This document shows positions 1-8,249 of a stretch of DNA of 64,000 nt, in pieces. Position 1 is the first letter of the stretch. The number at the start of each line of letters is the position of its first letter. The stretch is from RU20A sp042610495 (GTDB lineage Bacteria > Pseudomonadota > Alphaproteobacteria > Rhizobiales > Rhizobiaceae): the NCBI RefSeq assembly GCF_042610495.1, contig NZ_JBHGAP010000008.1:1-64000 (forward strand), given 5' to 3'. The notes under the pieces were generated by a model. It was not told the DNA's origin, searched no databases, and saw only the letters and a program-made list of their open reading frames with translations. A program made the position numbers and the translations under genes.

Positions 1-1
1 G

Positions 2-298
2 CAGGAGGCACGGCGTCGGAACACGGCGGCGAAGCGACCTGACCGGGACGACGTCGCGCGAACTGTTCTCTTCTGGACGATCCGCGTGGCCGCGAGCAAC
101 GAGAAGCCGGGCATGCTCGACAAATACAGGGACCGCACCGTGGGAATGCTGGTCGAGCAGGGTTTTGATGAGCGGCTGTGCGAGGAGGTCCTGGATGACC
201 TCATCTCAAAGTACCGGACTGGCGAGCCCCCGTTCCGGCGCAAGCTGCATCTGCTCTTTCCGGACGGGCCGCCGGACGGGGCCGAGGCCGACGAGTGA
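2..298 (+). CDS. Hypothetical protein, 5' end outside the window
   Basis: The frame is open from the first bases of the window through a GTG at 86 to the stop at 298, so the gene probably starts upstream and this is its last 98 codons. The segment just before the GTG (ARTVLFWTIR) looks like real protein. The visible part is charged and mostly helical, with an acidic tail (DGAEADE); I see no known motif. It lies beyond the recombinase in the presumed integrative element, so it is probably cargo. If it really begins at the GTG at 86 it is a 70-residue protein. Function unknown. Confidence 0.45.
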   Translation, partial: QEARRRNTAAKRPDRDDVARTVLFWTIRVAASNEKPGMLDKYRDRTVGMLVEQGFDERLCEEVLDDLISKYRTGEPPFRRKLHLLFPDGPPDGAEADE

Positions 299-540
299 GC
301 CTGGTCAGGTCAGGGGCCCAGGCGCTTCTGTGCCCGAGAGGTCGCGCCGCCGTCCTGTGCGCCGTTACGGCCTGCATGCTTGCAAACGCCGTTTGCTTTT
401 CCTGCCACGTGCAGTGTTCTCCCCCCATTACTTCGTAAAACGCCGTTTGCCGAGGAATCGGATTTGTTGAAGATTCGGTGGGGCAGCAGGACGCCTCGAC
501 CGACCAGCTACTTCAGCGTTGTCCGGAAATTGTTTCCTGT

Positions 541-2568
541 TTACGCGTCCTTCTTTCCGCGTCTCGCCCAGGGCGCTGGCTGCTTGTTCTCGACCCAGGG
601 CAGAAGCTGGATAGGCTTTCTTTCGACGCCCGCCGTGATGATGGGATATTTGGAAAGCGCCTCCCGCATCAGGGGCAGACCTGCCATGTCGGTGTAACGC
701 GTTGCCGTCTCGCTCTCATCGCCAAGACGTCCGGAGATGTCATCGATGACAGTCGGCGGAACACCGGCCTGAAACAGCGTGTTTGCCATTCCGTGTCGAA
801 GCGCGTGCAACGCCCTGTTCCACATCTTGTCCTGAAGCGCCTTCCTCATGATCGGCGTGAAGGCGTCATAGAATCGATCGCCTGGGTCGTTGTCCGTTTT
901 GTCTGAGAACAGGTCCGGGAACAGCTGAACATAGCCGAGCTTCCGGATCGCCTTCTGATAGTCGAGAATGCCAAGGCGGATCAGTTCGTCAGGGAGCGGC
1001 AGGATGCGTTGCGATTGCTCGTTCTTGAGGCGGCGCAGCGAGTTCGGCTTGAGATTGATGATGTAGCTACCAGCCTCACGGTAGATGTCATCGACTTCGA
1101 GCGCCGCAAACTCCCTCCGCCGCGCGCCGAGATAGGTGAGCATGATCGGCAGGAAGTAGAGCGAGTCGTGGTAAACTTGATTGCCAGGCTTGCTCCGGCC
1201 GCGCCCGCTGTTGAGCGAGCCCGTATAGATCGGAGACGAAAAGATCGGGGCAATGTCTTCAGGCGTCGGCTTGAACTGCTGCGACCGGATCGATCCCTTG
1301 GCTGGCTTGCGTGGGCGAAGGCCCTCGAAGGTCCAGTTGGTGATCTCGAAGCCGTGCCCCCGGATGTGCTTCAGGAAGTGCTGCAGGTTGCCGAAGTGCT
1401 TCCTGACGGTGCCCGCTGTCAGTCCAACCTTGGCCTTTTCGCCCGTGACGGCTGCGGCGGCTCTCAGCTTCTCGCCCTCGGCCCGAAGCTCCGGTGCGGA
1501 CATGGCACGCATGCGGTGGCTCTGGCCCCAGCGCGCCGGAATGTCGTTAAAGTGCTGGCGAAGCTTGCCGATGTGATACTGAGTGATCTGCCCAGAATGT
1601 TCGACGCGGTGTTCTTCGAGCACAGTCTTGAACAGGCGGACGAGCGCCAGGACGTCGCGCGCCGTGGCCGGCTCCCATTCCGCTCCCATATTCGCGATCA
1701 ATTTGTTGCATTCGCTCTCGAACGCAGCGAGGGCTACGACGGGTTGCGGATCGGTGGCGGGCTTCACTTCATTCGGCGGAGAGCTTGTATCGTCCGCCGC
1801 GATGACGGGTTCTGGCGAGGACGCCGCTTGCTTGGTTTTTGGCTCCTCGGCTGCGTTGGGGACAAGCGTCAGTGCTGGACGGCCACCGCCGGTGAACTCG
1901 CTGAGAGTGCGGTCGGCAAGGGGATGGCGATCGTCGACGTCGAGAAGGGCTTCCGCTTTGCCTTCGAAGAAGCGGGAAGCCGCTTTCTCACGATTGATCG
2001 GATTGTCGTCGATATCGAAGGCTTGCATCAGCTTGCGGATGCTGTTCTCGAAGCTCGGCTGGATGGAGCGCTTGAGCTCGCTCCGATAGTTTGCCCGGAT
2101 TGCCGGGATGTGGGAGGCCGGTACGCCGTTTTTCAGGAGATAGGTCGTACCGCTGCAATCGTCTTCCAGCGTCAGTTCGCGACGAAGCCCGAACTGGGCG
2201 AGCAGCTTGTAGGCCCAGCCCATTTCCAGATCGTGCTCGAGCTCCTCGATATCGTCGGCGCGGCCGTTGCGCTTGGCTGCGACGCTGACGTCCTCCAGGT
2301 GATCGAGCATCTCGTCTCGAACCTGGATGAAGAGCTTCTGTAGCTGTTCCCGTGTCGACATGCGTTCCCGTTCGACAAACCGCATCTCCGCGAGCCGGGT
2401 GTTCAGCCGGCGCGCAACCATCTGCGCCTTTCTATGATCGGAAACCTGAAGGCTGAGTGAAAGCCGGCTGCCGCTCGGACAGGCGGTGAAGTGCGCCGGG
2501 ATGCGCGGCCGCCAGTAGAAGATGTTTCCGCGGCGGATGAGATTCTCGACCTCGTGGCGAACGGCCAT
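541..2568 (-). CDS. Site-specific tyrosine recombinase (phage-type integrase)
   Basis: The 675-residue protein should catalyse DNA strand exchange for integration and excision of a mobile element. The N-terminus (LIRRGNIFYWRPRIP, about residues 9-23) matches the short DUF6538-type start seen in many large proteobacterial integrases. A long helical and linker region follows, including a Pro/Ala-rich stretch near residues 240-275. The catalytic domain fills the last 200 residues: an arginine box near GARRREFAALEVDDIY, the H588-x-x-R591 pair in HALRH, and the nucleophile Tyr625 in TRYTD. Its start lies about 160 bp from the 3' end of tRNA-Gln, a likely attachment site, with 13-bp repeats between. 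The gene looks intact. The specific element is unknown. Confidence 0.9.
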   Translation of the reverse strand: MAVRHEVENLIRRGNIFYWRPRIPAHFTACPSGSRLSLSLQVSDHRKAQMVARRLNTRLAEMRFVERERMSTREQLQKLFIQVRDEMLDHLEDVSVAAKRNGRADDIEELEHDLEMGWAYKLLAQFGLRRELTLEDDCSGTTYLLKNGVPASHIPAIRANYRSELKRSIQPSFENSIRKLMQAFDIDDNPINREKAASRFFEGKAEALLDVDDRHPLADRTLSEFTGGGRPALTLVPNAAEEPKTKQAASSPEPVIAADDTSSPPNEVKPATDPQPVVALAAFESECNKLIANMGAEWEPATARDVLALVRLFKTVLEEHRVEHSGQITQYHIGKLRQHFNDIPARWGQSHRMRAMSAPELRAEGEKLRAAAAVTGEKAKVGLTAGTVRKHFGNLQHFLKHIRGHGFEITNWTFEGLRPRKPAKGSIRSQQFKPTPEDIAPIFSSPIYTGSLNSGRGRSKPGNQVYHDSLYFLPIMLTYLGARRREFAALEVDDIYREAGSYIINLKPNSLRRLKNEQSQRILPLPDELIRLGILDYQKAIRKLGYVQLFPDLFSDKTDNDPGDRFYDAFTPIMRKALQDKMWNRALHALRHGMANTLFQAGVPPTVIDDISGRLGDESETATRYTDMAGLPLMREALSKYPIITAGVERKPIQLLPWVENKQPAPWARRGKKDA

Positions 2569-2618
2569 GACGAAATGCCCTGTCGTTCCAGAGCTGGCGC
2601 CGTCGCCCGCTTCGGGGC

Positions 2619-2654
2619 CTGGGCATCACCTCTGGGCATCAGTTCTGGGCATCA
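2619..2654. repeat. Three 13-bp tandem repeats between integrase and tRNA-Gln
   Basis: The decamer CTGGGCATCA occurs at 2619, 2632 and 2645, exactly 13 bp apart, just upstream of the integrase start. Regular spacing next to a recombinase and its presumed attachment site suggests binding sites for the integrase arm domain or an excisionase. That function is inferred. Confidence 0.6.
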
Positions 2655-2725
2655 GGTCGCCAATGATGCCAAAACGGGATCCGGCGCGGCTGGAAAACTG
2701 AAGGATAACAGGAATTTGGGAGAAT

Positions 2726-2799
2726 TGGCTGGGGAACCTGGATTCGAACCAAGATTAACGGAGTCAGAGTCCGTCGTTCTACCGTTGAACTATTCCCCA
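2726..2799 (-). tRNA. tRNA-Gln (anticodon CUG)
   Basis: Read on the minus strand, the gene starts at 2799 with acceptor TGGGGAA, pairing with TTCCCCA, discriminator G and an encoded CCA ending at 2726. The anticodon stem ACGGA/TCCGT encloses loop CTCTGAC, giving anticodon CTG, which reads CAG. The T-arm GGTTCGAATCC is canonical. The 3' end faces the integrase gene, so it is the likely attachment site of the element. Confidence 0.97.
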
Positions 2800-2836
2800 A
2801 CAAGGCAGCGTTTTGTCCGCCGCGGTAGTGAGCGGG

Positions 2837-2865
2837 CTTATAAACAGAAAGCGTCGGGTTTGCAA
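2837..2865 (-). promoter_or_regulatory. Sigma-70 type promoter of tRNA-Gln
   Basis: On the minus strand TTGCAA (2860-2865) and TATAAG (2837-2842) are separated by exactly 17 bp. The -10 lies about 38 bp upstream of the tRNA 5' end. The match to vegetative promoters is good; activity is inferred. Confidence 0.55.
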
Positions 2866-3045
2866 AGACCCTTTTTGCAAAAAATCACCGGGATGATGGT
2901 CCAGCCGTGCGGGTGGGTGGGGAGTGGCCGGCTAAAAAAGCGTTTGGCGAACGCGGGCTGCGCTGGTAAACTTTGACCAACAACACTCAGGAAAGCGCTT
3001 TGAGCGGCCCGAAGCGGCCATGCGCGGCGCAATGGACAATATGTG

Positions 3046-5406
3046 ATGGACCCCGAACACGGCGACAAGCCGTCTGTTTCCGGGGCGTCGGCAGCAGATC
3101 GTGTCGAGGGGCCGTCCGGTTCCCGCGCGGTGAAGGGTAAGCGCAGGCGGCGGCGTGCCACTGCAAAGGCCCATCCGCATGCCAGCCAGGTGCCCGATGG
3201 CGGCCTGGTACGGCGTCCCCAGAACGAGGGACCGGCAGAGGCGCCGGTCCGCAAGCGCAAGCGCCGTCGGCGTGGCAAGGGCGCAGGTGCGCCCGGACAA
3301 ATCGTGCATAGCCATGGCGTGCCGGGCAAAGGTGTCGCCGGCAAAGGTGTCGCGGACCAGGGTCTCGTGGTCGAGGGCATTCCGAACGGGGGGCTTCCGG
3401 CTCCGGGCCTTGCTGCGCATGGCAGAGCCTTTCAGGCAGCCCCTTCCCAGAGTGGCGCGTTCCAAGGCGCATCGTCTTCGAAAGGTGGGCCGGCTGCGGC
3501 CGCTGGTCAGCGTGGCGCGGACGGGCGTGCATCCGGCGGAAGCGTTGGGGGAGCGTCAGGGGCCGGCTCGTCGGCAGGCCATTCCGCGTCGGCGCTGGCA
3601 GGGCGCGCGAAAGGCGGCGGCGATCGCGGCCGCGAAGCAAATGATGGCGCCCGGACGGACGGCACGCCGGCGGGCGCGGAGATGCGTCGCGCGGGTGATC
3701 GTGGCGCCGCGCTTTCCGGAGGCGATCGGGCCGGTGCCGAGCGGCAGGCAGCGCCATCGGGACACAAGCAATCCAAGGCGAATCGTGGAGAGCGGCAGGG
3801 CAACCGCCATGGCGGCAAATCGGGGCGTGGACAGCGTGCGCTTCAGGGTCGGCCGCTGACGCCGGAGCGGGCGCAGGAGCGTGCGCCCCTGCGGGACGGC
3901 GTGCAGGCGGCCAGGGCGGCGGAACGCCCGCAGGACGGACAGGCGGTCCGCGCTGGCGAGCGGATGGCCGATCGGCCCACCCCACCGACAGGACCGGACC
4001 GGACCGGCCATCACCGGCCACCCCGCGATCCCAACGGCGCGCGCGGCCGGGAGGACGCCGAGGCGGCAGCACGCACGGCGCATGGTGGCCGCGGCCAGGG
4101 CCCGGCACGACGGGACGGCCAGGAGCAGCGGCACAGCGGCACATCCGGTCCGCGCATGGAACAGGGCCGCGGCCCCGGTGACGCGGGACTTGTGGAAGGT
4201 GTCGATGGCGGCTGGCGGCCGCTGCTGCGCAGCGATGCAGGGCGTCGTTTCCCACCGGGCCAAGGCCGTCACGGCGGACAGGACGGCGGACGCGGCAGCG
4301 ACAGTCGCGATGCGTCGGGCAGCCACCGCCAGCGCGGTGGCGAGGCGGCCTTGCAGGAGGCGCCGCTTTATGCCGCGCTCGATCTCGGCACCAACAATTG
4401 CCGCCTGCTGATTGCCCAGCCCACCCGGCCCGGCCAGTTCCGCGTCGTGGATGCCTTCTCGCGCATCGTGCGCCTCGGCGAAGGGCTTGCGGCCACTGGC
4501 CGGCTCTCGGACGAGGCGATGGAGCGCTCGGTGGAGGCGCTGCGCATCTGCGCCGCGAAGCTTCGCAACCGACAGATCCGCATGAGCCGGCTGATCGCGA
4601 CCGAAGCGGCGCGCGCGGCCGAAAACGGCGAGGCCTTTCTGGAGCGCGTGGCCAACGAGACGGGGCTGACGCTGGAGATCATCAACCGCGAGACGGAAGC
4701 GCGTCTTGCCGTTTCCGGATGCTCGTCACTCGTCGGGCGGGAGACGAAATCGGTCGTGCTCTTCGATATCGGCGGCGGCTCCTCCGAGATTGCGGTGATC
4801 CGGATCGGCGAGAACCGTTCGAGCCGGCTGGCCAATCACATCACCCACTGGACATCGCTGCCGGTCGGCGTCGTCACGCTGTCGGAGCGCCATGGCGGGC
4901 GGGATGTCACGCCGGAGCGCTTCGAGGCCATGGTGGTGGAAGTGGCCGGCATGCTGTCGCATTTCGAAAGCCCGCCGGTGGAGGCGCTGACGGGCGACGA
5001 TCCGCAATCGGGCTTCCATCTCATCGGCACCTCCGGCACGGTGACGACGCTGGCCGGCGTGCATCTCGATCTGCCGCGTTATGACCGGCGCCGAGTGGAT
5101 GGCGTATGGCTGACCGATGACGAGGTCTCGGCCATGCAGGCGCGGCTTCTCTCCTGGGATTTCGCCGCCCGGGCCGCAAACCCCTGCATCGGGCCGGATC
5201 GCGCCGATCTCGTGCTCGCCGGCTGCGCCATTCTGGAAGCGATCCGCCGCCGCTGGCCCTCAACACGCATGCGGGTCGCCGACCGGGGGCTTCGCGAAGG
5301 GCTTCTGACCGATATGATGGCCGATGACGGCGCCTGGCGCCGCGGCCGCCGGCAAGGGCGCAACGGCCGCGACGACAGCGCCACCACAGGGGGAGCCAAG
5401 CCATGA
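3046..5406 (+). CDS. Ppx/GppA family phosphatase with long disordered N-terminus
   Basis: The C-terminal 345 residues, from about residue 440, form an ASKHA-fold exopolyphosphatase/guanosine pentaphosphate phosphatase domain: first phosphate loop ALDLGTNNCRLLIAQ, then a RLGEGL segment, and the second loop FDIGGGSSEIAVI near residue 573. Such enzymes hydrolyse polyphosphate or pppGpp. The first 440 residues are low-complexity Gly/Arg/Ala/Gln-rich sequence with many basic runs near the start and no recognisable domain, much longer than usual for the family. Start is ATG 3046; a GTG at 3043 is possible and no strong ribosome site decides. The stop overlaps the rlmE start by 4 bp. The basic tail could bind RNA, ribosomes or polyphosphate (inference). 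Confidence 0.85.
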   Translation: MDPEHGDKPSVSGASAADRVEGPSGSRAVKGKRRRRRATAKAHPHASQVPDGGLVRRPQNEGPAEAPVRKRKRRRRGKGAGAPGQIVHSHGVPGKGVAGKGVADQGLVVEGIPNGGLPAPGLAAHGRAFQAAPSQSGAFQGASSSKGGPAAAAGQRGADGRASGGSVGGASGAGSSAGHSASALAGRAKGGGDRGREANDGARTDGTPAGAEMRRAGDRGAALSGGDRAGAERQAAPSGHKQSKANRGERQGNRHGGKSGRGQRALQGRPLTPERAQERAPLRDGVQAARAAERPQDGQAVRAGERMADRPTPPTGPDRTGHHRPPRDPNGARGREDAEAAARTAHGGRGQGPARRDGQEQRHSGTSGPRMEQGRGPGDAGLVEGVDGGWRPLLRSDAGRRFPPGQGRHGGQDGGRGSDSRDASGSHRQRGGEAALQEAPLYAALDLGTNNCRLLIAQPTRPGQFRVVDAFSRIVRLGEGLAATGRLSDEAMERSVEALRICAAKLRNRQIRMSRLIATEAARAAENGEAFLERVANETGLTLEIINRETEARLAVSGCSSLVGRETKSVVLFDIGGGSSEIAVIRIGENRSSRLANHITHWTSLPVGVVTLSERHGGRDVTPERFEAMVVEVAGMLSHFESPPVEALTGDDPQSGFHLIGTSGTVTTLAGVHLDLPRYDRRRVDGVWLTDDEVSAMQARLLSWDFAARAANPCIGPDRADLVLAGCAILEAIRRRWPSTRMRVADRGLREGLLTDMMADDGAWRRGRRQGRNGRDDSATTGGAKP

Positions 5407-6200
5407 CCAAGCCACCGATCGGCGGCAACCGCACCGGCCGCAAGCTTGGCCAGAAGGTCAAGAAGGGCAAGCTGAAGGCCTCCTCCCGCCGCTGGCTGGA
5501 GCGACACATCAACGATCCCTACGTGCAGCGCGCCAATCTGGAGGGCTATCGCGCCCGCGCGGCCTTCAAGCTGCTCGAAATCGACGAGAAGCATGCGATC
5601 CTCAAGGGCGCGCGCCGCATCATCGACTTGGGGGCGGCACCCGGCAGCTGGTCGCAGATCGCCGCCAAGGTGACGGGATCGACGGATGCGGACCCGCGGG
5701 TGGCGGCCATCGACTTTCTGGAGATGGACCCGCTGCCGGGCGTCAACATCCTCATGCTCGACTTCCTCGATCCGACCGCACCGGAGCTTCTGAAGCAGGC
5801 GATTGGCGGTGCGCCGGACGTGGTGCTGTCCGACATGGCGGCACCGACGACCGGCCACCGCCAGACCGACCATCTGCGCACCATGCATCTGTGCGAGGTC
5901 GCGGCCTATTTCGCGGTGGATGTGCTGGCTCCGGGCGGGCATTTCCTCGCCAAGACCTTCCAGGGCGGAGCCGAGCGCGAACTGCTCACCATGCTCAAGC
6001 AGAATTTCCGCCAGGTCGTGCACGTCAAGCCGCCGTCCTCGCGGGCCGAGTCCGTCGAGATGTTCCTGCTCGCCAAGGGCTTCAAGGGCCGCCGTGCCCG
6101 CAGCGCCGACGACGCAGACGGTGCCGAGGATGCCGAACACGCGGATACGGTTGTCGACGAGGACGTGGACGCGTTCACGGGCCCGGATGCGGACGCATGA
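5403..6200 (+). CDS. rlmE: 23S rRNA (uridine-2'-O)-methyltransferase RlmE (FtsJ)
   Basis: RlmE methylates the 2'-OH of U2552 in the A loop of 23S rRNA, helping large-subunit assembly. The 265-residue protein has a basic N-terminus (GRKLGQKVKKGKLKASSRRW), the RAAFKLLEID segment, the SAM-binding motif DLGAAPGSWSQ, the VVLSDMAAPTTGHRQTD motif and the late catalytic lysine in FLAKTFQGG. The last 35 residues are an acidic Asp/Ala-rich tail not needed for the fold. ATGA overlaps link it to the phosphatase upstream and the VOC gene downstream, so the three are probably translated from one mRNA. Confidence 0.95.
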   Translation: MTKPPIGGNRTGRKLGQKVKKGKLKASSRRWLERHINDPYVQRANLEGYRARAAFKLLEIDEKHAILKGARRIIDLGAAPGSWSQIAAKVTGSTDADPRVAAIDFLEMDPLPGVNILMLDFLDPTAPELLKQAIGGAPDVVLSDMAAPTTGHRQTDHLRTMHLCEVAAYFAVDVLAPGGHFLAKTFQGGAERELLTMLKQNFRQVVHVKPPSSRAESVEMFLLAKGFKGRRARSADDADGAEDAEHADTVVDEDVDAFTGPDADA

Positions 6201-6583
6201 TGCTGCTCTACACCACCGTCGGCAGCAATGACCTTTCCCGCGCCGGCCGCTTCTATGACCGTGTGATGGCCACACTCGGCTTCCGCCGCGAGCGGGAGGA
6301 TGAAACCGAGATCGGCTATATGGCGCCGGGCGATGTGCGCTGCCGCTTCTGGGTAGTGACCCCGTTCGATGGCAGGCCCGCGCATTTCGGCAATGGTGTC
6401 ACCATCGCCTTCGAGGCACCAAGCCGCGCGGCCGTCGATGCGTTCCATGCCGCTGCGCTTGCCGAGGGCGGCACGGATGAAGGCGCGCCGGGCCTGCGGC
6501 CGTTCCATGCGCATTTCTACGCGGCCTTCGTTCGGGATCACGACGGGAACAAGCTGGCTGCGGTCTGCGAGCGGCCGGAATAG
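6197..6583 (+). CDS. VOC (glyoxalase/bleomycin resistance) superfamily protein
   Basis: A 128-residue single-module VOC protein starting at ATG 6197, which overlaps the rlmE stop by 4 bp. It shows the usual layout: an opening strand (LLYTTVGSNDLSRAGRFYD), a central RFWVVTPF strand, HFGNGVTIAF, then HAHFYAAFVRDHDGNKLAAVC, where the D-x-x-G-N-x-x end motif is typical. Members of this fold bind a divalent metal and include lyases, isomerases and resistance proteins; the substrate cannot be told from sequence. Longer upstream frames continue inside rlmE and are unlikely. Confidence 0.85.
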   Translation: MMLLYTTVGSNDLSRAGRFYDRVMATLGFRREREDETEIGYMAPGDVRCRFWVVTPFDGRPAHFGNGVTIAFEAPSRAAVDAFHAAALAEGGTDEGAPGLRPFHAHFYAAFVRDHDGNKLAAVCERPE

Positions 6584-6599
6584 GACGGCGACCCCTCGC

Positions 6600-6884
6600 C
6601 TATCCCCGAAGCCGCTGCCAGCCAAGCCAGCCGGCCAGCATCACCGCCAGAAGCAGCGCATTCGCGACAACCCCGAAGCCCATGGCCGTCAGGCGGGCAG
6701 CATTGTCGGGTGCAGCGGCAGCGCCCGTCGTCAGCGGAATCAGCACGGCGACGAAGAGGATGCCGACGGCAAGCGGGGTCCACAGCCCGGTGGCCGCGCG
6801 GGTGCGGATGGCGGTGACGAGCAGGAACAGGACGAGGCCGATGCGGAACGGGTCCGTGAGCTGGGAGATCAACAGTTCCAACAT
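6600..6884 (-). CDS. Small three-helix membrane protein of unknown function
   Basis: The start ATG at 6884 is preceded by a strong AGGAGGAGCG at 6890-6899. The 94-residue product has three hydrophobic segments: about residues 12-28 (RIGLVLFLLVTAI), 36-52 (LAVGILFVAVLIPL) and 68-88 (GFGVVANALLLAVMLAGWL). No catalytic residues stand out. It converges on the VOC gene with 16 bp between stops. Function unknown. Confidence 0.7.
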   Translation of the reverse strand: MLELLISQLTDPFRIGLVLFLLVTAIRTRAATGLWTPLAVGILFVAVLIPLTTGAAAAPDNAARLTAMGFGVVANALLLAVMLAGWLGWQRLRG

Positions 6885-7050
6885 TTTAGCGCTCCTCCTG
6901 CGGTGGTGGCATCGTTCCACAAAGGCCGGGAGGGGGCAAGCGATGCGCGCTTCCAGCCTCTAAGCCCTTCGTCCTACATGAGGGATCCCGATACGGTCGC
7001 GAGAGGTGGAGCGGACACGCTTCGCCCGCCCCTGCCCCGCGCCTCAATCA

Positions 7051-7088
7051 GAACGGCCCGACAATCCCTTCGGATTGCCGGGCCGTTC
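7051..7088 (-). terminator. Hairpin downstream of the aldo/keto reductase genes
   Basis: A near-perfect 17-bp inverted repeat (arms 7051-7067 and 7072-7088) lies 29 bp after the stop of the minus-strand reductase. On that strand it is followed by TTCTGATT, a weak U-tract, so it is probably the operon terminator. Confidence 0.5.
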
Positions 7089-7116
7089 GGGTCTTGCCGG
7101 AGGATATCCCCTGCCC

Positions 7117-8187
7117 TCAGCCCTTTGCCGCCGCATTCAGATAGGGCGCGATCAGGCTGAGATCGGCATCGCCGAGGCGATCGCTGGCGGTGTTGCGCTG
7201 GTGCCAATAGGGATATTGCAGCCAGGGCTGGCTGACCTGATCGAGGCGGCGGCGCTCCTCCTCCGACAGCTTGAGATCGGCAGCGGCGAGGTTGTCGCGG
7301 AACTGGGCTTCGGTGCGGCCGCCGACGATGACGGAGGTGACGCCCTTGCGACCGAGAAGCCAGGCGAGCGCCACCTGGGCTGCGGAGACGCCCCGCGCCT
7401 CGGCCACGGCAACCAGCGTATCGACGATGTCCCACAAGCGGTTTTCGTCGCGGATCGGCGGCTCCGTCCAGCCGGCGAACTGGCGGGTGCCTTCGGGCGC
7501 GGCCTGATTGCGGCGGTGCTTGCCGGACAGAAGGCCACCGGCGAGCGGGCTCCAGACGAGGATGCCGAGGCCCTGGTCGAGGCTGATCGGCACGAGTTCG
7601 TTTTCGGCGTCGCGGCTTTCCAGCGTGTAGTGGATCTGCTGGCTGACGAAGCGCTGCGTGCGATTGCGTTCTGAAACGCCGAGCGCCTTCATGATGTGCC
7701 AGCCGGAGAAGTTGGAGCAGCCGATATAGCGCACCTTGCCGTGGCGCACGAGCGTATCCAGCGCCTCCATGGTCTCCTCGACCGGGGTCTGGCCGTCCCA
7801 TTCATGGACCTGATAGAGGTCGATGACATCGGTTTTCATGCGCTTCAGGCTGGCCTCGCAGGCGGCGATGAGATGATGGCGCGACAGGCCGCAGTCGTTC
7901 GGCCCCTCGCCCATGGGAAACCGCGCCTTGGTGGCGATCAGCACGCCGTTCTTTCTGGTGCCGCCGAGGATTTCGCCGATGATCTCCTCGCACACACCGG
8001 CGGAATAGGCATCCGCCGTGTCGATCAGGTTGACGCCGTGGTCGAGGCAGAGATCGACCATGCGGCGGGCATCGGCCACGCCGAGATCACCCACGGTCCT
8101 GGCCCAGCCCACGCCGCCGAAGGTCATGGTGCCCATGGTGATGGTGGAAACCTTGAGGCCGGAACGGCCGAGCAGTCTGTATTCCAT
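7117..8187 (-). CDS. Aldo/keto reductase (YajO/IolS-like)
   Basis: NADPH-dependent oxidoreductase with the (beta/alpha)8 aldo/keto reductase fold. The catalytic tetrad is visible: Asp and Tyr in LIDTADAYSAG, Lys in LIATKARFP and His in YQVHEWDGQ. A C-terminal cofactor motif (TSVIVGGRTEAQFRDNL) follows. The 356-residue length fits. ATG 8187 is chosen because GGGAGGAGGAC precedes it. It lies 62 bp downstream of a second reductase on the same strand, probably cotranscribed. The sugar or carbonyl substrate is not evident. Confidence 0.9.
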   Translation of the reverse strand: MEYRLLGRSGLKVSTITMGTMTFGGVGWARTVGDLGVADARRMVDLCLDHGVNLIDTADAYSAGVCEEIIGEILGGTRKNGVLIATKARFPMGEGPNDCGLSRHHLIAACEASLKRMKTDVIDLYQVHEWDGQTPVEETMEALDTLVRHGKVRYIGCSNFSGWHIMKALGVSERNRTQRFVSQQIHYTLESRDAENELVPISLDQGLGILVWSPLAGGLLSGKHRRNQAAPEGTRQFAGWTEPPIRDENRLWDIVDTLVAVAEARGVSAAQVALAWLLGRKGVTSVIVGGRTEAQFRDNLAAADLKLSEEERRRLDQVSQPWLQYPYWHQRNTASDRLGDADLSLIAPYLNAAAKG

Positions 8188-8249
8188 GTTGTCCTCCTCC
8201 CGTTTGATGAAAGGCCCGCCGTCCGGATGGGAAGGCGGGCCGATCGACC

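Larger units (their letters stand above)
1..2725. mobile_element. Probable end of an integrative element inserted at tRNA-Gln
   Basis: A tyrosine recombinase gene sits directly against the 3' end of tRNA-Gln, the usual arrangement when an integrative element has used the end of a tRNA gene as its attachment site. The element would extend leftward out of the window, so its far end and the matching tRNA-end duplication are not visible. The recombinase and one truncated unknown gene are the only cargo seen. The boundary at 2725 is inferred from the tRNA 3' end, not from a detected direct repeat. Confidence 0.45.

Noticed and set aside
1009..2343. 444-codon frame antisense to the integrase
   Set aside because: The integrase has catalytic motifs on the other strand; this frame shows none.
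2987..4255. 422-codon frame antisense to the phosphatase N-terminus
   Set aside because: Arg/Pro-rich, no ribosome site and no domain; a GC-rich shadow of the disordered region.
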